A DNA stretch of 11,623 nt from Acidimicrobiia bacterium. Its GTDB lineage: Bacteria > Actinomycetota > Acidimicrobiia > Spongiisociales > ZC4RG35. The notes beneath the pieces are model-generated. The model made no database searches. It was not told the DNA's origin and was given only the letters and a program-made list of their open reading frames with translations. The translations under genes and the position numbers were made by a program. Shown piece by piece: positions 1 through 6,019 of this stretch. Location of the stretch: the NCBI GenBank assembly GCA_029865445.1, contig JAOUGY010000102.1, forward strand, positions 1 through 11,623, read 5' to 3'. The stretch's first letter is position 1; each line of letters opens with the position of its first letter.

Positions 1-6
1 CTCCCC

Positions 7-48
7 ATGGCATGCAAGAGGTCAGGGGTTCAAATCCCCTCAGCTCCA
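7..48 (+). tRNA. tRNA-Ala(GGC), 3' half only
   Basis: The bases read as the 3' part of a tRNA: a 7-nt anticodon loop ATGGCAT (7-13, anticodon GGC at 9-11), the 3' strand of the anticodon stem GCAAG (14-18), variable loop AGGTC (19-23), a perfect T arm AGGGG-TTCAAAT-CCCCT (24-40), the acceptor 3' strand CAGCTCC (41-47) and discriminator A48. No CCA is encoded. Anticodon GGC reads GCC, alanine. The bases just before the loop (TCCCC, 2-6) do not pair with GCAAG; CTTGC would be expected. Either the 5' half is absent and this is a tRNA remnant such as an integration-site copy, or the window edge is a poor assembly end. The identity of the 3' half is secure; whether it belongs to a functional tRNA is not. 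Confidence 0.75.
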
Positions 49-491
49 CTCTCGGAATCCCTGGCAGCCGCTGGGGGTCTGTTCTTGCCGGGTTGTCCCT
101 TCGGCTTCAACGTCCGCTCTGGTGCAAACCCCGGCGGTCGGTACCCGTCCGGTTGGTCACGATCTTCCAGGCTACGGCCAAGTGGTCCGCGGCGTGGCGA
201 AGCGGCGGGACGGTTCAGACTGGACCCCGACTTGCTCGTGATCCCGGCTGGTGCCACCGCGGCGGTGGACTACGACCATGACGCCGCCGCCAACTGCAAG
301 ATCGAGCCGATCACAATGCCCGGAAACTCCGACAGTGGATCCACACCTACGGGTATAACTGCCCAGGACGGCTCACCGGATGGACCGATAACTGGGCCAG
401 CCGTTGTTCGGCGGTCGTCAGCTGGTGCCGGGCCGTCGCTGTCAAGAAGATGGGCGTCGTAACCGACCCGGCGACAATCGACGATGGGGGA
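49..491. other. Gene-poor stretch next to the tRNA remnant
   Basis: No convincing gene is visible. Open frames exist on both strands, but they lack recognisable domains and ribosome binding sites and have compositions typical of chance ORFs in GC-rich DNA. One plus-strand frame stays open from about 282 past 490 and contains an HNARKLRQWIHTYGYNC-like stretch that looks somewhat protein-like, but I cannot assign it to a family. This may be eroded coding sequence left after an insertion or deletion beside the tRNA. Confidence 0.4.
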
Positions 492-1598
492 TCACCACGG
501 TCGGCAGGCGGAGGTGCGGCGTCGGGTGACTTCGTCGGTCCAGGCGGCGTCCTCCGAGCCGTCGGTGGGGATGGGCGGTGCGTCCACCTTTTCCTCGGTG
601 ACGGTGGGGGTACCGAAGGTCGCCGAGCCGGTCGAGAATGGGTGACGTGTTTCGGTGATCCCGATCCAGGTTTCATTGCGTCCCATCTGGACTTGGGTGA
701 CCGCTCCCGCTTCGCAGCGGAAGAACTCCGAGTGGTGTATCCCGATACCCTCCCAAATCTCGGGCATGGCTCGATCCGGGCCGAGCACCGTTTGGAGGGT
801 GCAATCGGTCAGCGCCACGAACCCATATGAATAGCCGACCAGGTTGTCGCCGAGTTCGACGAGCACGGTAGGCAGTCCGAGATTCACGGTCCGGATCGGC
901 GATGGCGTCGTGGCCGTGGTGACCAGGCGGGGATCGGAGACGTAGGGTGTGATGTCGGTATCGGTCTCCCACCCGTAGGCCAGTTCCAGGTGGAGCCGCC
1001 ACCGGTCTTGGGCGAGGTAGGTCGTGATGGTGTCGCCGTCGCCGTCGCCGTCGAGGTCGGCGGTGAGGGTGGTGGTGCTCGACACCACCTCGGGCATTGC
1101 GATTTCGGGTACTCCCAGGCAGGCCTGCAGGTAGACCGGGACCCGTACCTCGCGAGTGTTCCCAGCGGGGTCGGTGGCGACAAAGGTGGCGACGTTTCCC
1201 CCCGGGTTGAGAATGAGAACGATCGACCAGTTGCCGGCGGCGTCGACCTCTGCCGGATAGCGACCCGCTGCCACCACCGATGCACCCGGTTCGGTTGTTC
1301 CGACGAACCGGTAGTGGGATTCGGTGACGATCGCCCTCGACGCGGGGTCGGTCACCTCGAGTGCGGGTGGGGTGGTGTCGGCTGCGGTCGTGTCGGATGG
1401 CGCTGTCGACGTGCTTGCCGTCGTTGCTGTCGTCGACGACGGCGGCAGCGGGACGGTTGAGCTGGTCGACGGGCTCAGGCTGGTGGAGGACGGCACCGAT
1501 GTCACGATCGAGGTTGCCGTGGTCGTGGCCGGCTGCGAGGTGGGGGTGCACCCCGCCACCACCAACACCACCAATCCAACGAAGGCGAACCGACGCAT
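492..1598 (-). CDS. Secreted lipoprotein with one bacterial Ig-like domain
   Basis: Predicted 368-residue exported lipoprotein; molecular function unknown. The start at 1598 is preferred over an in-frame GTG at 1646 because GGAGGG lies 4 nt upstream and the protein then begins with a textbook type II signal: MRRF, a hydrophobic core, and lipobox VAGC with the lipidated cysteine at residue 17. A Ser/Thr/Pro-rich linker (about 18-73) follows and would lift the rest off the membrane. Residues of about 75-158 resemble a bacterial Ig-like fold (TPPALEV..., GTTEPGASV, AAGNWS, ATDPAGN). The C-terminal half contains DLDGDGDGD (about 180), a calcium-loop-like or FG-GAP-like motif, with only two or three cysteines. 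The gene stands alone on the minus strand; a 5-bp inverted repeat (1611-1623) sits just upstream of the Shine-Dalgarno. The lipoprotein assignment is firm, the Ig-like domain probable. Confidence 0.85.
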   Translation of the reverse strand: MRRFAFVGLVVLVVAGCTPTSQPATTTATSIVTSVPSSTSLSPSTSSTVPLPPSSTTATTASTSTAPSDTTAADTTPPALEVTDPASRAIVTESHYRFVGTTEPGASVVAAGRYPAEVDAAGNWSIVLILNPGGNVATFVATDPAGNTREVRVPVYLQACLGVPEIAMPEVVSSTTTLTADLDGDGDGDTITTYLAQDRWRLHLELAYGWETDTDITPYVSDPRLVTTATTPSPIRTVNLGLPTVLVELGDNLVGYSYGFVALTDCTLQTVLGPDRAMPEIWEGIGIHHSEFFRCEAGAVTQVQMGRNETWIGITETRHPFSTGSATFGTPTVTEEKVDAPPIPTDGSEDAAWTDEVTRRRTSACRPW

Positions 1599-1602
1599 CA
1601 GT

Positions 1603-1608
1603 CCCTCC
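1603..1608 (-). promoter_or_regulatory. Shine-Dalgarno of the lipoprotein gene
   Basis: On the minus strand GGAGGG lies four bases before the ATG at 1598. It decides the start in favour of the lipoprotein signal peptide over the upstream GTG at 1646, which has no such site. Confidence 0.75.
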
Positions 1609-1741
1609 GACTCGGCCTCCGAGGCGAACCAGTCCTTCCACCTCACGGCTGCGGACTAATCCACTCAGTCGCATCGTCGCGCCGGCCAGGCCATTGAGGG
1701 AAGAGCCGGACGGCCCGGACCGCTAGACACACGTAGTTTCG

Positions 1742-2380
1742 ATGTGCGGCTTCTACGCCACCTTCGAATCCGAGCTTGTCGCTCTCGAGTCCTACGTGAC
1801 CGGAGGCGGATACCTGTGGCTCGGCATGGCAGGGTGGGGTTGGAACGGCGGCGAACCCGATGGGTTCCCGCTTCCTGGCGGTGGCGCGGTGTCCGGGCCC
1901 GATTTGTGGGAGTCGAACGACGTCACGGCACCTGATCATCCGGTTGCGGCCGGGCTCCCGTCGCCGTTCTTCGGTGGCTACGCCAGTCACGCGACCCTGT
2001 CGGGTTTCCTCGGTGGGACGGTTGTGACGACGACGCCGGGCGGGGACGCGACGCTGGTCGAGTACCAACTCGGCGCAGGCCGGGTGCTGGCGTTGACCCA
2101 ACCAGTGGAGTTCGGGTGGCTTTTCGGTGAGGACGCCGGGATCATCCTGTCGAACGGCGTTCCACATGCGGTCGACTTCGAGCCGTTCACTGACGTCATG
2201 TGGCTTTCGACCGAACCGGCGGAGGGATTCGTGCCCGAGGGCGGGTCCCAAACGCTGGTGGTGACGTTGGACGCAGCGGGGCTGAGTGCCGACACGTACC
2301 AGGCGACGCTGGTGATCCTCACCGACGATCCTCTGGGGGGGCTGTACGTCCCGGTGACGATGGCAGTGACCGCACCGTGA
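1742..2380 (+). pseudogene. Probable 5'-truncated fragment of a large exported protein
   Basis: The 212-residue frame begins abruptly inside what looks like a folded domain (ESELVALESYVTGGGYLWL..., close to the start) and has no signal peptide. The bases before the ATG (ACACACGTAGTTTCG) contain no Shine-Dalgarno, and an in-frame TAG lies at 1724-1726. The first 150 residues are rich in Gly, Trp and aromatics and contain GAGRVLALTQPVEFGW, recalling GATase-like or ThuA-like folds that check for an opened container or gap in surface proteins. The last 60 residues (LSTEPAEGFVPEGGSQTL..., DDPLGGLYVPVTM) match the beta-sandwich segment commonly found at the C-terminus of secreted subtilases and other large exported proteins. 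The natural end is present and followed at once by a strong hairpin. Interpretation: C-terminal remnant of a much longer gene that lost its 5' part near 1730. A short intact gene with a weak start is the alternative. Confidence 0.55.
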
Positions 2381-2384
2381 GTCC

Positions 2385-2418
2385 GATGGGAGGGAGCGGG
2401 CGACCGCTCCCTCCCATC
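2385..2418 (+). terminator. 15-bp perfect hairpin with GCGA loop after the truncated gene
   Basis: GATGGGAGGGAGCGG (2385-2399) pairs perfectly with CCGCTCCCTCCCATC (2404-2418) around a GCGA loop, which is a GNRA tetraloop. It starts four bases after the stop codon at 2378-2380. No T-tract follows, so it is a terminator or mRNA-stabilising hairpin of the type common in GC-rich actinobacteria. Confidence 0.75.
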
Positions 2419-2754
2419 CGAAGGTGGATCGCCGGAAGGTACGAAGCGGCGACTCGCGGCGTCATCGATCTGCGGCACGTGATCGAGATGTGCGACCGAT
2501 GGTGATCTCGATCCTCTCGCCGGCCCGCCGGGGTGGGTGAGCCCCGAGCCAATCGCGCCTACGCACCATGGCTTGACAGCTTGCCGAGCTGCTGTGTGCG
2601 TGGAAGTTCGGAAGTCACTCCGACCCGCCTCCGATTGATCTGGAGGGGGGCGACACATTGCGGGATGAGAGGTCAGACTTCACGATCCGACAATCGGTCA
2701 AGCGAGTGAGAAAACGGGCCGATAGTCCCATCAGGCAACCCCGGAGGGACGCCC
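2419..2754. other. Intergenic region with an imperfectly defined inverted repeat
   Basis: No gene is supported here. GATCGAGAT (2481-2489) and ATCTCGATC (2505-2513) form a 9-bp inverted repeat with a 15-nt spacer, possibly a weak hairpin. The 3' part must contain the promoter of the gene that starts at 2755, but I could not identify convincing -35 and -10 elements. Confidence 0.4.
2743..2748 (+). promoter_or_regulatory. Shine-Dalgarno deciding a GTG start
   Basis: GGAGGG lies six bases before the GTG at 2755. This near-ideal spacing is the main reason for accepting the short downstream frame as a real gene. Confidence 0.7.
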
Positions 2755-3054
2755 GTGGATCGACTACATCAGTCGGAGTGGCTCGAAGTGTTGGACGGGC
2801 TCTGCATGCGGGGCCCGGTCGAGGTCGAGCCGACCACCGTTCTCCCTCGGCCCGTCAGTGGGTGCCGGCTCCGCGCAGCCGACTACGCGCCCTTCGACGA
2901 CCTGGTCGAGATCCTGTTGGAGGACGACCTTGGTCGCATTCGTGTTCTCATCGACCACCCAAAGGTGATCTGGCGTGAACACGACGCCGGCCACGGGGAA
3001 CAGGTGGCATTCGACACGGCAAAAGGGCGCATCACCCTTCGCTGTGAACGGTGA
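2755..3054 (+). CDS. Small hypothetical protein (99 aa)
   Basis: The GTG start has a strong Shine-Dalgarno. The product is a soluble, acidic, single-domain-sized protein with no signal peptide or membrane segment. Visible features are an acidic central helix-like stretch (PFDDLVEILLEDD, about residues 44-56), followed by beta-strand-like IRVLIDHP and a C-terminal RITLRCER. I do not recognise the family. The gene ends one base before a hairpin and converges on the hydrolase fragment. Good translation signals and coding-like composition argue that it is real; function is unknown. Confidence 0.6.
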   Translation: MDRLHQSEWLEVLDGLCMRGPVEVEPTTVLPRPVSGCRLRAADYAPFDDLVEILLEDDLGRIRVLIDHPKVIWREHDAGHGEQVAFDTAKGRITLRCER

Positions 3055-3056
3055 TC

Positions 3057-3088
3057 GGTCGGGGGGAGGGTCTGACCCACCCCCGACC
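3057..3088. terminator. Bidirectional hairpin between convergent genes
   Basis: GGTCGGGGG (3057-3065) pairs with CCCCCGACC (3080-3088). After a small internal mismatch, an inner stem GGGT (3068-3071)/ACCC (3075-3078) closes on a CTG loop. It lies between the stop of the plus-strand gene (3052-3054) and the end of the minus-strand hydrolase fragment (3096), so it can serve both directions. Confidence 0.7.
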
Positions 3089-3095
3089 AAGGTCT

Positions 3096-3602
3096 TCACC
3101 GCGACGGATAGAAGGCGATGTCGGACATCAGCGACGACCGCATCGCTGGTTGCAGCCCGCCGCCGGCCTCCGCGGCACCGGCCAGCTCGAACGGATTGAA
3201 CTCGGCCGGACAGAATGCGCCATCGAGCGCACCCGCAAACGCCGGATCCAACAGGTGCTGACCGGTCAGGAACCCTGTGCACCCGCTGATCCCGAGCGAC
3301 GTGTGACCCGGCATGTCGAGCGTCAGCCACGCCGAATTCGGCAGGAGCCCACGAACGATCTGTGCTCCCTGGTACCTGGTTGCCGGGTCGTACAGGTTTC
3401 CGATCACCAACACGGGGTTGGCGGTCTCGTTGGTATAGGGGCCGACATACCGGTCCGTGTCGACCAGCGGCCACTGGGCGCACGGGCTCGATGCCCACGT
3501 CCACAAGCGCCCGAAGTATCCGAAGGCGGCGTCGGCAGCCGCACGCTCTGTGGACCACACGCCGTAGTCGGTGGGATTGCTGCCGTCCTCACATGCCACC
3601 GT
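3096..3602 (-). pseudogene. C-terminal remnant of a TAP-like alpha/beta hydrolase
   Basis: The frame encodes the C-terminal (lid/TAP-like) domain of a secreted tripeptidyl-aminopeptidase-like alpha/beta hydrolase, a family known from actinobacteria. Visible landmarks: TVACEDGSNPTDYGVW at the left edge of the domain, ANPVLVIGNLYDPATRY carrying the expected catalytic Asp (about residue 71 counted from the GTG at 3599), and DMPGHTSLG with the expected catalytic His (about 99). Typical family members are about 450-550 residues, with the nucleophile Ser in a GxSxG motif in the N-terminal half; that half is missing. The reading frame continues upstream only to an in-frame TAA at 3648-3650 and no start with a ribosome site is evident. 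It is therefore best read as a 5'-deleted pseudogene. Domain assignment is confident; the fragment status is nearly so. Confidence 0.75.
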
Positions 3603-3696
3603 CGGAAACCCCCCACGATCGCGTGTCGGAGAGAGCCAGGGGCGTGGTTATTGGGGTCACCGACGGCCGAGGCGGCGATGCGGAGGGGCGCCGAGG

Positions 3697-3702
3697 TAGT
3701 CT
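3697..3702 (+). promoter_or_regulatory. Candidate -10 element (TAGTCT) for a leaderless transcript
   Basis: TAGTCT fits the actinobacterial -10 consensus TANNNT and ends seven bases before the ATG at 3710, the spacing expected if transcription starts at the initiation codon. The gene lacks a well-placed Shine-Dalgarno. The transporter gene on the other strand has the same arrangement. No clear -35 box is seen. Confidence 0.4.
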
Positions 3703-3709
3703 GTGCACC

Positions 3710-3967
3710 ATGAGCGAATCGGCGATCGAAAAGGCACGACGGGAAGTCGAGGCGGAATTCGCGCAGTTCAGGGAACAGTTTGGGCGAGTGCTCGAAGCGG
3801 TGGAGCAGGTGAGTTCCGCCGGCCCGCTCGACGACGTCCATGGACTGCTCGAACGGCTCGAGGACACCGTGAACGATGTGCGGACCGGCGGTGCGTTCGG
3901 TTCCGGGGCCAAGGGCCACCGCAGTGCTCTGGAAAAGTACGAGAAGGTGGCGGCGCAGCCGTCTTGA
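3710..3967 (+). CDS. Small charged helical protein (85 aa)
   Basis: Predicted 85-residue cytosolic protein of unknown function. It consists almost entirely of charged amphipathic helix: residues 4-34 (EKARREVEAEFAQFREQF...) and 38-58 (LDDVHGLLERLEDTVNDV) suggest a coiled coil or helical hairpin, followed by a flexible Gly/Ser piece and a short basic tail. The ATG at 3710 is preferred over longer in-frame starts because it follows a plausible -10 element at leaderless spacing, and because the upstream extension would run antisense through the hydrolase fragment. It converges on the LLM oxidoreductase gene with only six bases between stop codons. No family recognised. Confidence 0.6.
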   Translation: MSESAIEKARREVEAEFAQFREQFGRVLEAVEQVSSAGPLDDVHGLLERLEDTVNDVRTGGAFGSGAKGHRSALEKYEKVAAQPS

Positions 3968-3984
3968 ACGGGGTCAGCCGTTCA
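3965..3984. terminator. Hairpin containing both stop codons of convergent genes
   Basis: TGAACGG (3965-3971) and CCGTTCA (3978-3984) form a 7-bp stem with a 6-nt loop. The 5' arm begins with the stop codon of the 85-residue gene (3965-3967); the loop holds the stop of the minus-strand oxidoreductase (TCA at 3974-3976). A T-containing stretch follows on the plus strand. This is a probable shared terminator of minimal size. Confidence 0.55.
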
Positions 3985-4771
3985 GAGTGTTTCTCCAATC
4001 GAGCCAGGCTTGGAGCCCATCAAGGCTGTAGTCGGGCCCCGTGGTGCCGAAGGTGAACTGGGTGAACCCCATTTCCACGTAGCGCTCCGCCTGAGAGGCG
4101 AGCACCCTGGAGTGATTGTCGGGCTCAAGACCCAGTGACCATTCGACGTCGTGGGGGTCGCGGTCGATCTCTGCGCACCAGCGGGTCAATGCATCGATGG
4201 CCGGCTGCAACTCTGCCGGGTCGTCGGGAAACAGTGCGTGCCAGGTGGAAGCGTGCTCGGCGACCATCCGCATGGTCTTCTTGGGTCCGGTTCCGCCGAT
4301 GAGAATGGGGATGGATCGCGTCGGCGCCGGGTTGAGCCGGTCCCAGCGAGCACGAATCCTGGGGAGTGTCATGGCGAGAGCATCCAGACGGCTGCCTGCT
4401 GTGCCGAATTCGTATCCGTACTCGTCGTAGTCACGTTTGAACCACCCCGACCCGATCCCGAAGACCAGCCGGCCGCCCGAGATGTGATCGACCGTACGCG
4501 CCATGTCGGCGAGGAGGTCCGGATTGCGATACGAGTTGCATGTGACCAGGCATCCGATCTCGATGGACGTGGTCTGCTCCGCCCACGCTCCCAGCATGGT
4601 CCAGGCCTCGAAGTGTTTCCCATCTGCGCCGCCGTACAGTGGGAAGAAGTGGTCCCAGTTGTAGGCGGCGTCGACTCCCATCTCCTCCGCCGTGCGCAGC
4701 GTCCTGCGGATGGCCGCATAGTCGGCATGTTGGGGATGGATCTGAATCGCCACCCGGATTCGCTTCGTCAA
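3974..4771 (-). CDS. LLM-class (F420-type) oxidoreductase
   Basis: A 265-residue bacterial luciferase-like (alpha/beta-barrel) protein; the family in actinobacteria usually uses coenzyme F420 for hydride transfer, substrate unknown. Hallmarks: AYNWDHFFPLYG near residues 35-46, IEIGCLVTCNSYRNPDLLADMARTVDH around 72-98, the signature SGGRLVFGIGSGW about 100-112, and PILIGGTGPKKTMRMVAEHAS around 158-178 before a C-terminal barrel part. Length fits the shorter F420-dependent subfamily. I place the start at the TTG at 4771 (TTG ACG AAG CGA) with AAGGA seven bases upstream; upstream in-frame extension would overlap the transporter gene and lacks family similarity. It follows the AI-2E transporter by 25 bases on the same strand, so the two are probably cotranscribed, with no obvious biochemical link. 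F420 use is inferred from family, not shown. Confidence 0.85.
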   Translation of the reverse strand: MTKRIRVAIQIHPQHADYAAIRRTLRTAEEMGVDAAYNWDHFFPLYGGADGKHFEAWTMLGAWAEQTTSIEIGCLVTCNSYRNPDLLADMARTVDHISGGRLVFGIGSGWFKRDYDEYGYEFGTAGSRLDALAMTLPRIRARWDRLNPAPTRSIPILIGGTGPKKTMRMVAEHASTWHALFPDDPAELQPAIDALTRWCAEIDRDPHDVEWSLGLEPDNHSRVLASQAERYVEMGFTQFTFGTTGPDYSLDGLQAWLDWRNTLNG

Positions 4772-4796
4772 GCCGTCGTCCTTTCCGAGAGGCAGG

Positions 4797-5978
4797 TCAG
4801 CGTAGATCGATGTCCGGACCGCCGTCGAGGCGGTCCTCGATCCGATCCTCGAGTTCGTCGAGCTCGTGGGAGATCTTCTCCACGATCTCCGAGGGTTCCT
4901 CCTCGTACGGCCTCGAGGTGAGCAATGCAACGATCGAGGTGTCGGGGTTCTTCGCTGTGGCCTGATGGACCGCCACTGCCATCGCCGTGATCGGAACAGC
5001 CAGAAAAGCCCCGATGATCCCGAACGCGAGTCCGCCGACAGCCAAGGCGAGGATGATCACCAGCGGGTGAAGAGAGAGTGCTTTTCGGAAGACGATCGGG
5101 TAGAGGATGTGGCCTTCGAACTGCTGGACTCCGATCACGACCGCCAAGACGATCAGCCCGTCGCCGAGTCCCCCATTTGCAGCTGCCACCGCCACGGCCA
5201 CCGTTCCCGACAGGAAGGCTCCGATCACGGGGAAGAACCCGCCCATGAAGACGAGGATCATGATCGGGAACACCAGCGGCGCCCCCACGATGGCCAGTCC
5301 GATGCCGATGAACACGGCATCTATGAGACCGACGAGCGCGAGTCCTCGAACGTAGGAGGACAGTGTGCGCCACGCCGCTTCATAACCCTGCTGTGCACGA
5401 TCGGGGTTGCGAACCCGGGCGAGCACGCCGGCGTACGCCCGGTCGCCGTCCTTGAGGAAGAAGAACGTCGTGAGCATTCCGAGAATTACACCGGTCACGA
5501 TCTCGAAGACCGTGTGCGCTCCCCCGAGGATCTGTTCTCCGATGGTTCCGGCGTTCTCTTTGGCCGATTCGATCGCCGATTCGATGTATCCGTCGAGGTC
5601 GGCTTCCGAGAGATTGAGAGGCCCATCGGCAAGCCACTCGTTCAGCGATCGAACGCCCGCGGTCACGCTCTCGACGAGGGGCTCGATGCCCTGGACGAAC
5701 GACGGAACCGCCAGGCGCACCACGAGCCAAACGATGGGCACGATCGCCAAGAGGGAGCCCCAGGTGGCGAGAATCGGCGACCAGCCGCGGCGTTTCAAGT
5801 AGCCCACGATGGGTGCCAGCACGGATGCCGGGAACAGGGCGAGGACGACCGGCAACGCGACAACCTTCACCACCCCGAGCGCCCGAAACGCCGCATAGAC
5901 CAAGGCGAGGACCACGATGATGCGCCAGGCCTTGGAAGCAGCCCGATCCAGCCACCGGGAGGGTTGTTCGGTCGACAT
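4797..5978 (-). CDS. AI-2E family transporter (PF01594-type permease)
   Basis: A 393-residue integral membrane protein of the AI-2E exporter/YdiK-PerM family; members move various solutes or ions, and the name does not establish AI-2 as substrate. Family features: N-terminal membrane helices (about 18-36, 38-60, 68-92), an extracytoplasmic or amphipathic stretch (95-150), then FFFLKDG (172-178), SYVRGLALVGLIDAVFIGIGL (208-228), GGFFPVIGAFLSG (246-258), QQFEGHILYPIV (285-296) and LHPLVIILALAVGG (303-316), all characteristic. The length is usual. The C-terminus adds an acidic helical tail (about 358-393, EKISHELDELEDRIEDRL) that is not part of the conserved core. ATG at 5978 has no Shine-Dalgarno, but TAGCCT lies seven bases before it. 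It begins 41 bases after the wall-protein stop. Confidence 0.9.
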   Translation of the reverse strand: MSTEQPSRWLDRAASKAWRIIVVLALVYAAFRALGVVKVVALPVVLALFPASVLAPIVGYLKRRGWSPILATWGSLLAIVPIVWLVVRLAVPSFVQGIEPLVESVTAGVRSLNEWLADGPLNLSEADLDGYIESAIESAKENAGTIGEQILGGAHTVFEIVTGVILGMLTTFFFLKDGDRAYAGVLARVRNPDRAQQGYEAAWRTLSSYVRGLALVGLIDAVFIGIGLAIVGAPLVFPIMILVFMGGFFPVIGAFLSGTVAVAVAAANGGLGDGLIVLAVVIGVQQFEGHILYPIVFRKALSLHPLVIILALAVGGLAFGIIGAFLAVPITAMAVAVHQATAKNPDTSIVALLTSRPYEEEPSEIVEKISHELDELEDRIEDRLDGGPDIDLR

Positions 5979-5985
5979 AGGCGAG

Positions 5986-5991
5986 AGGCTA
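5986..5991 (-). promoter_or_regulatory. Candidate -10 element (TAGCCT) for a leaderless transcript
   Basis: On the minus strand TAGCCT ends seven bases before the ATG at 5978, identical in form and spacing to TAGTCT before the 85-residue gene. No Shine-Dalgarno is present. This suggests the transporter and oxidoreductase genes have their own leaderless promoter in the 41-base gap, separate from the wall-protein transcript. Confidence 0.4.
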
Positions 5992-6019
5992 TCAGGCGGC
6001 GGCGGCGAGCTCAGGGCGA

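Noticed and set aside
673..1674. Minus-strand 333-residue frame overlapping the lipoprotein
   Set aside because: Arg/His/Gly-rich out-of-frame translation of the lipoprotein gene; the alternative frame has signal peptide, lipobox and Ig-like domain.
2658..2978. Plus-strand 106-residue frame overlapping the 99-residue gene
   Set aside because: No ribosome site, Arg-rich shadow composition; the other frame has a strong Shine-Dalgarno.
3362..3709. Upstream extension of the 85-residue gene to a 201-residue frame
   Set aside because: The extra part is Arg-rich and antisense to the hydrolase remnant, while the ATG at 3710 has a plausible promoter.
4772..4930. Longer N-terminus of the oxidoreductase from 4930
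   Set aside because: The additional residues overlap the transporter coding sequence, are Arg/Ser-rich and do not fit the family; TTG at 4771 has an AAGGA in place.
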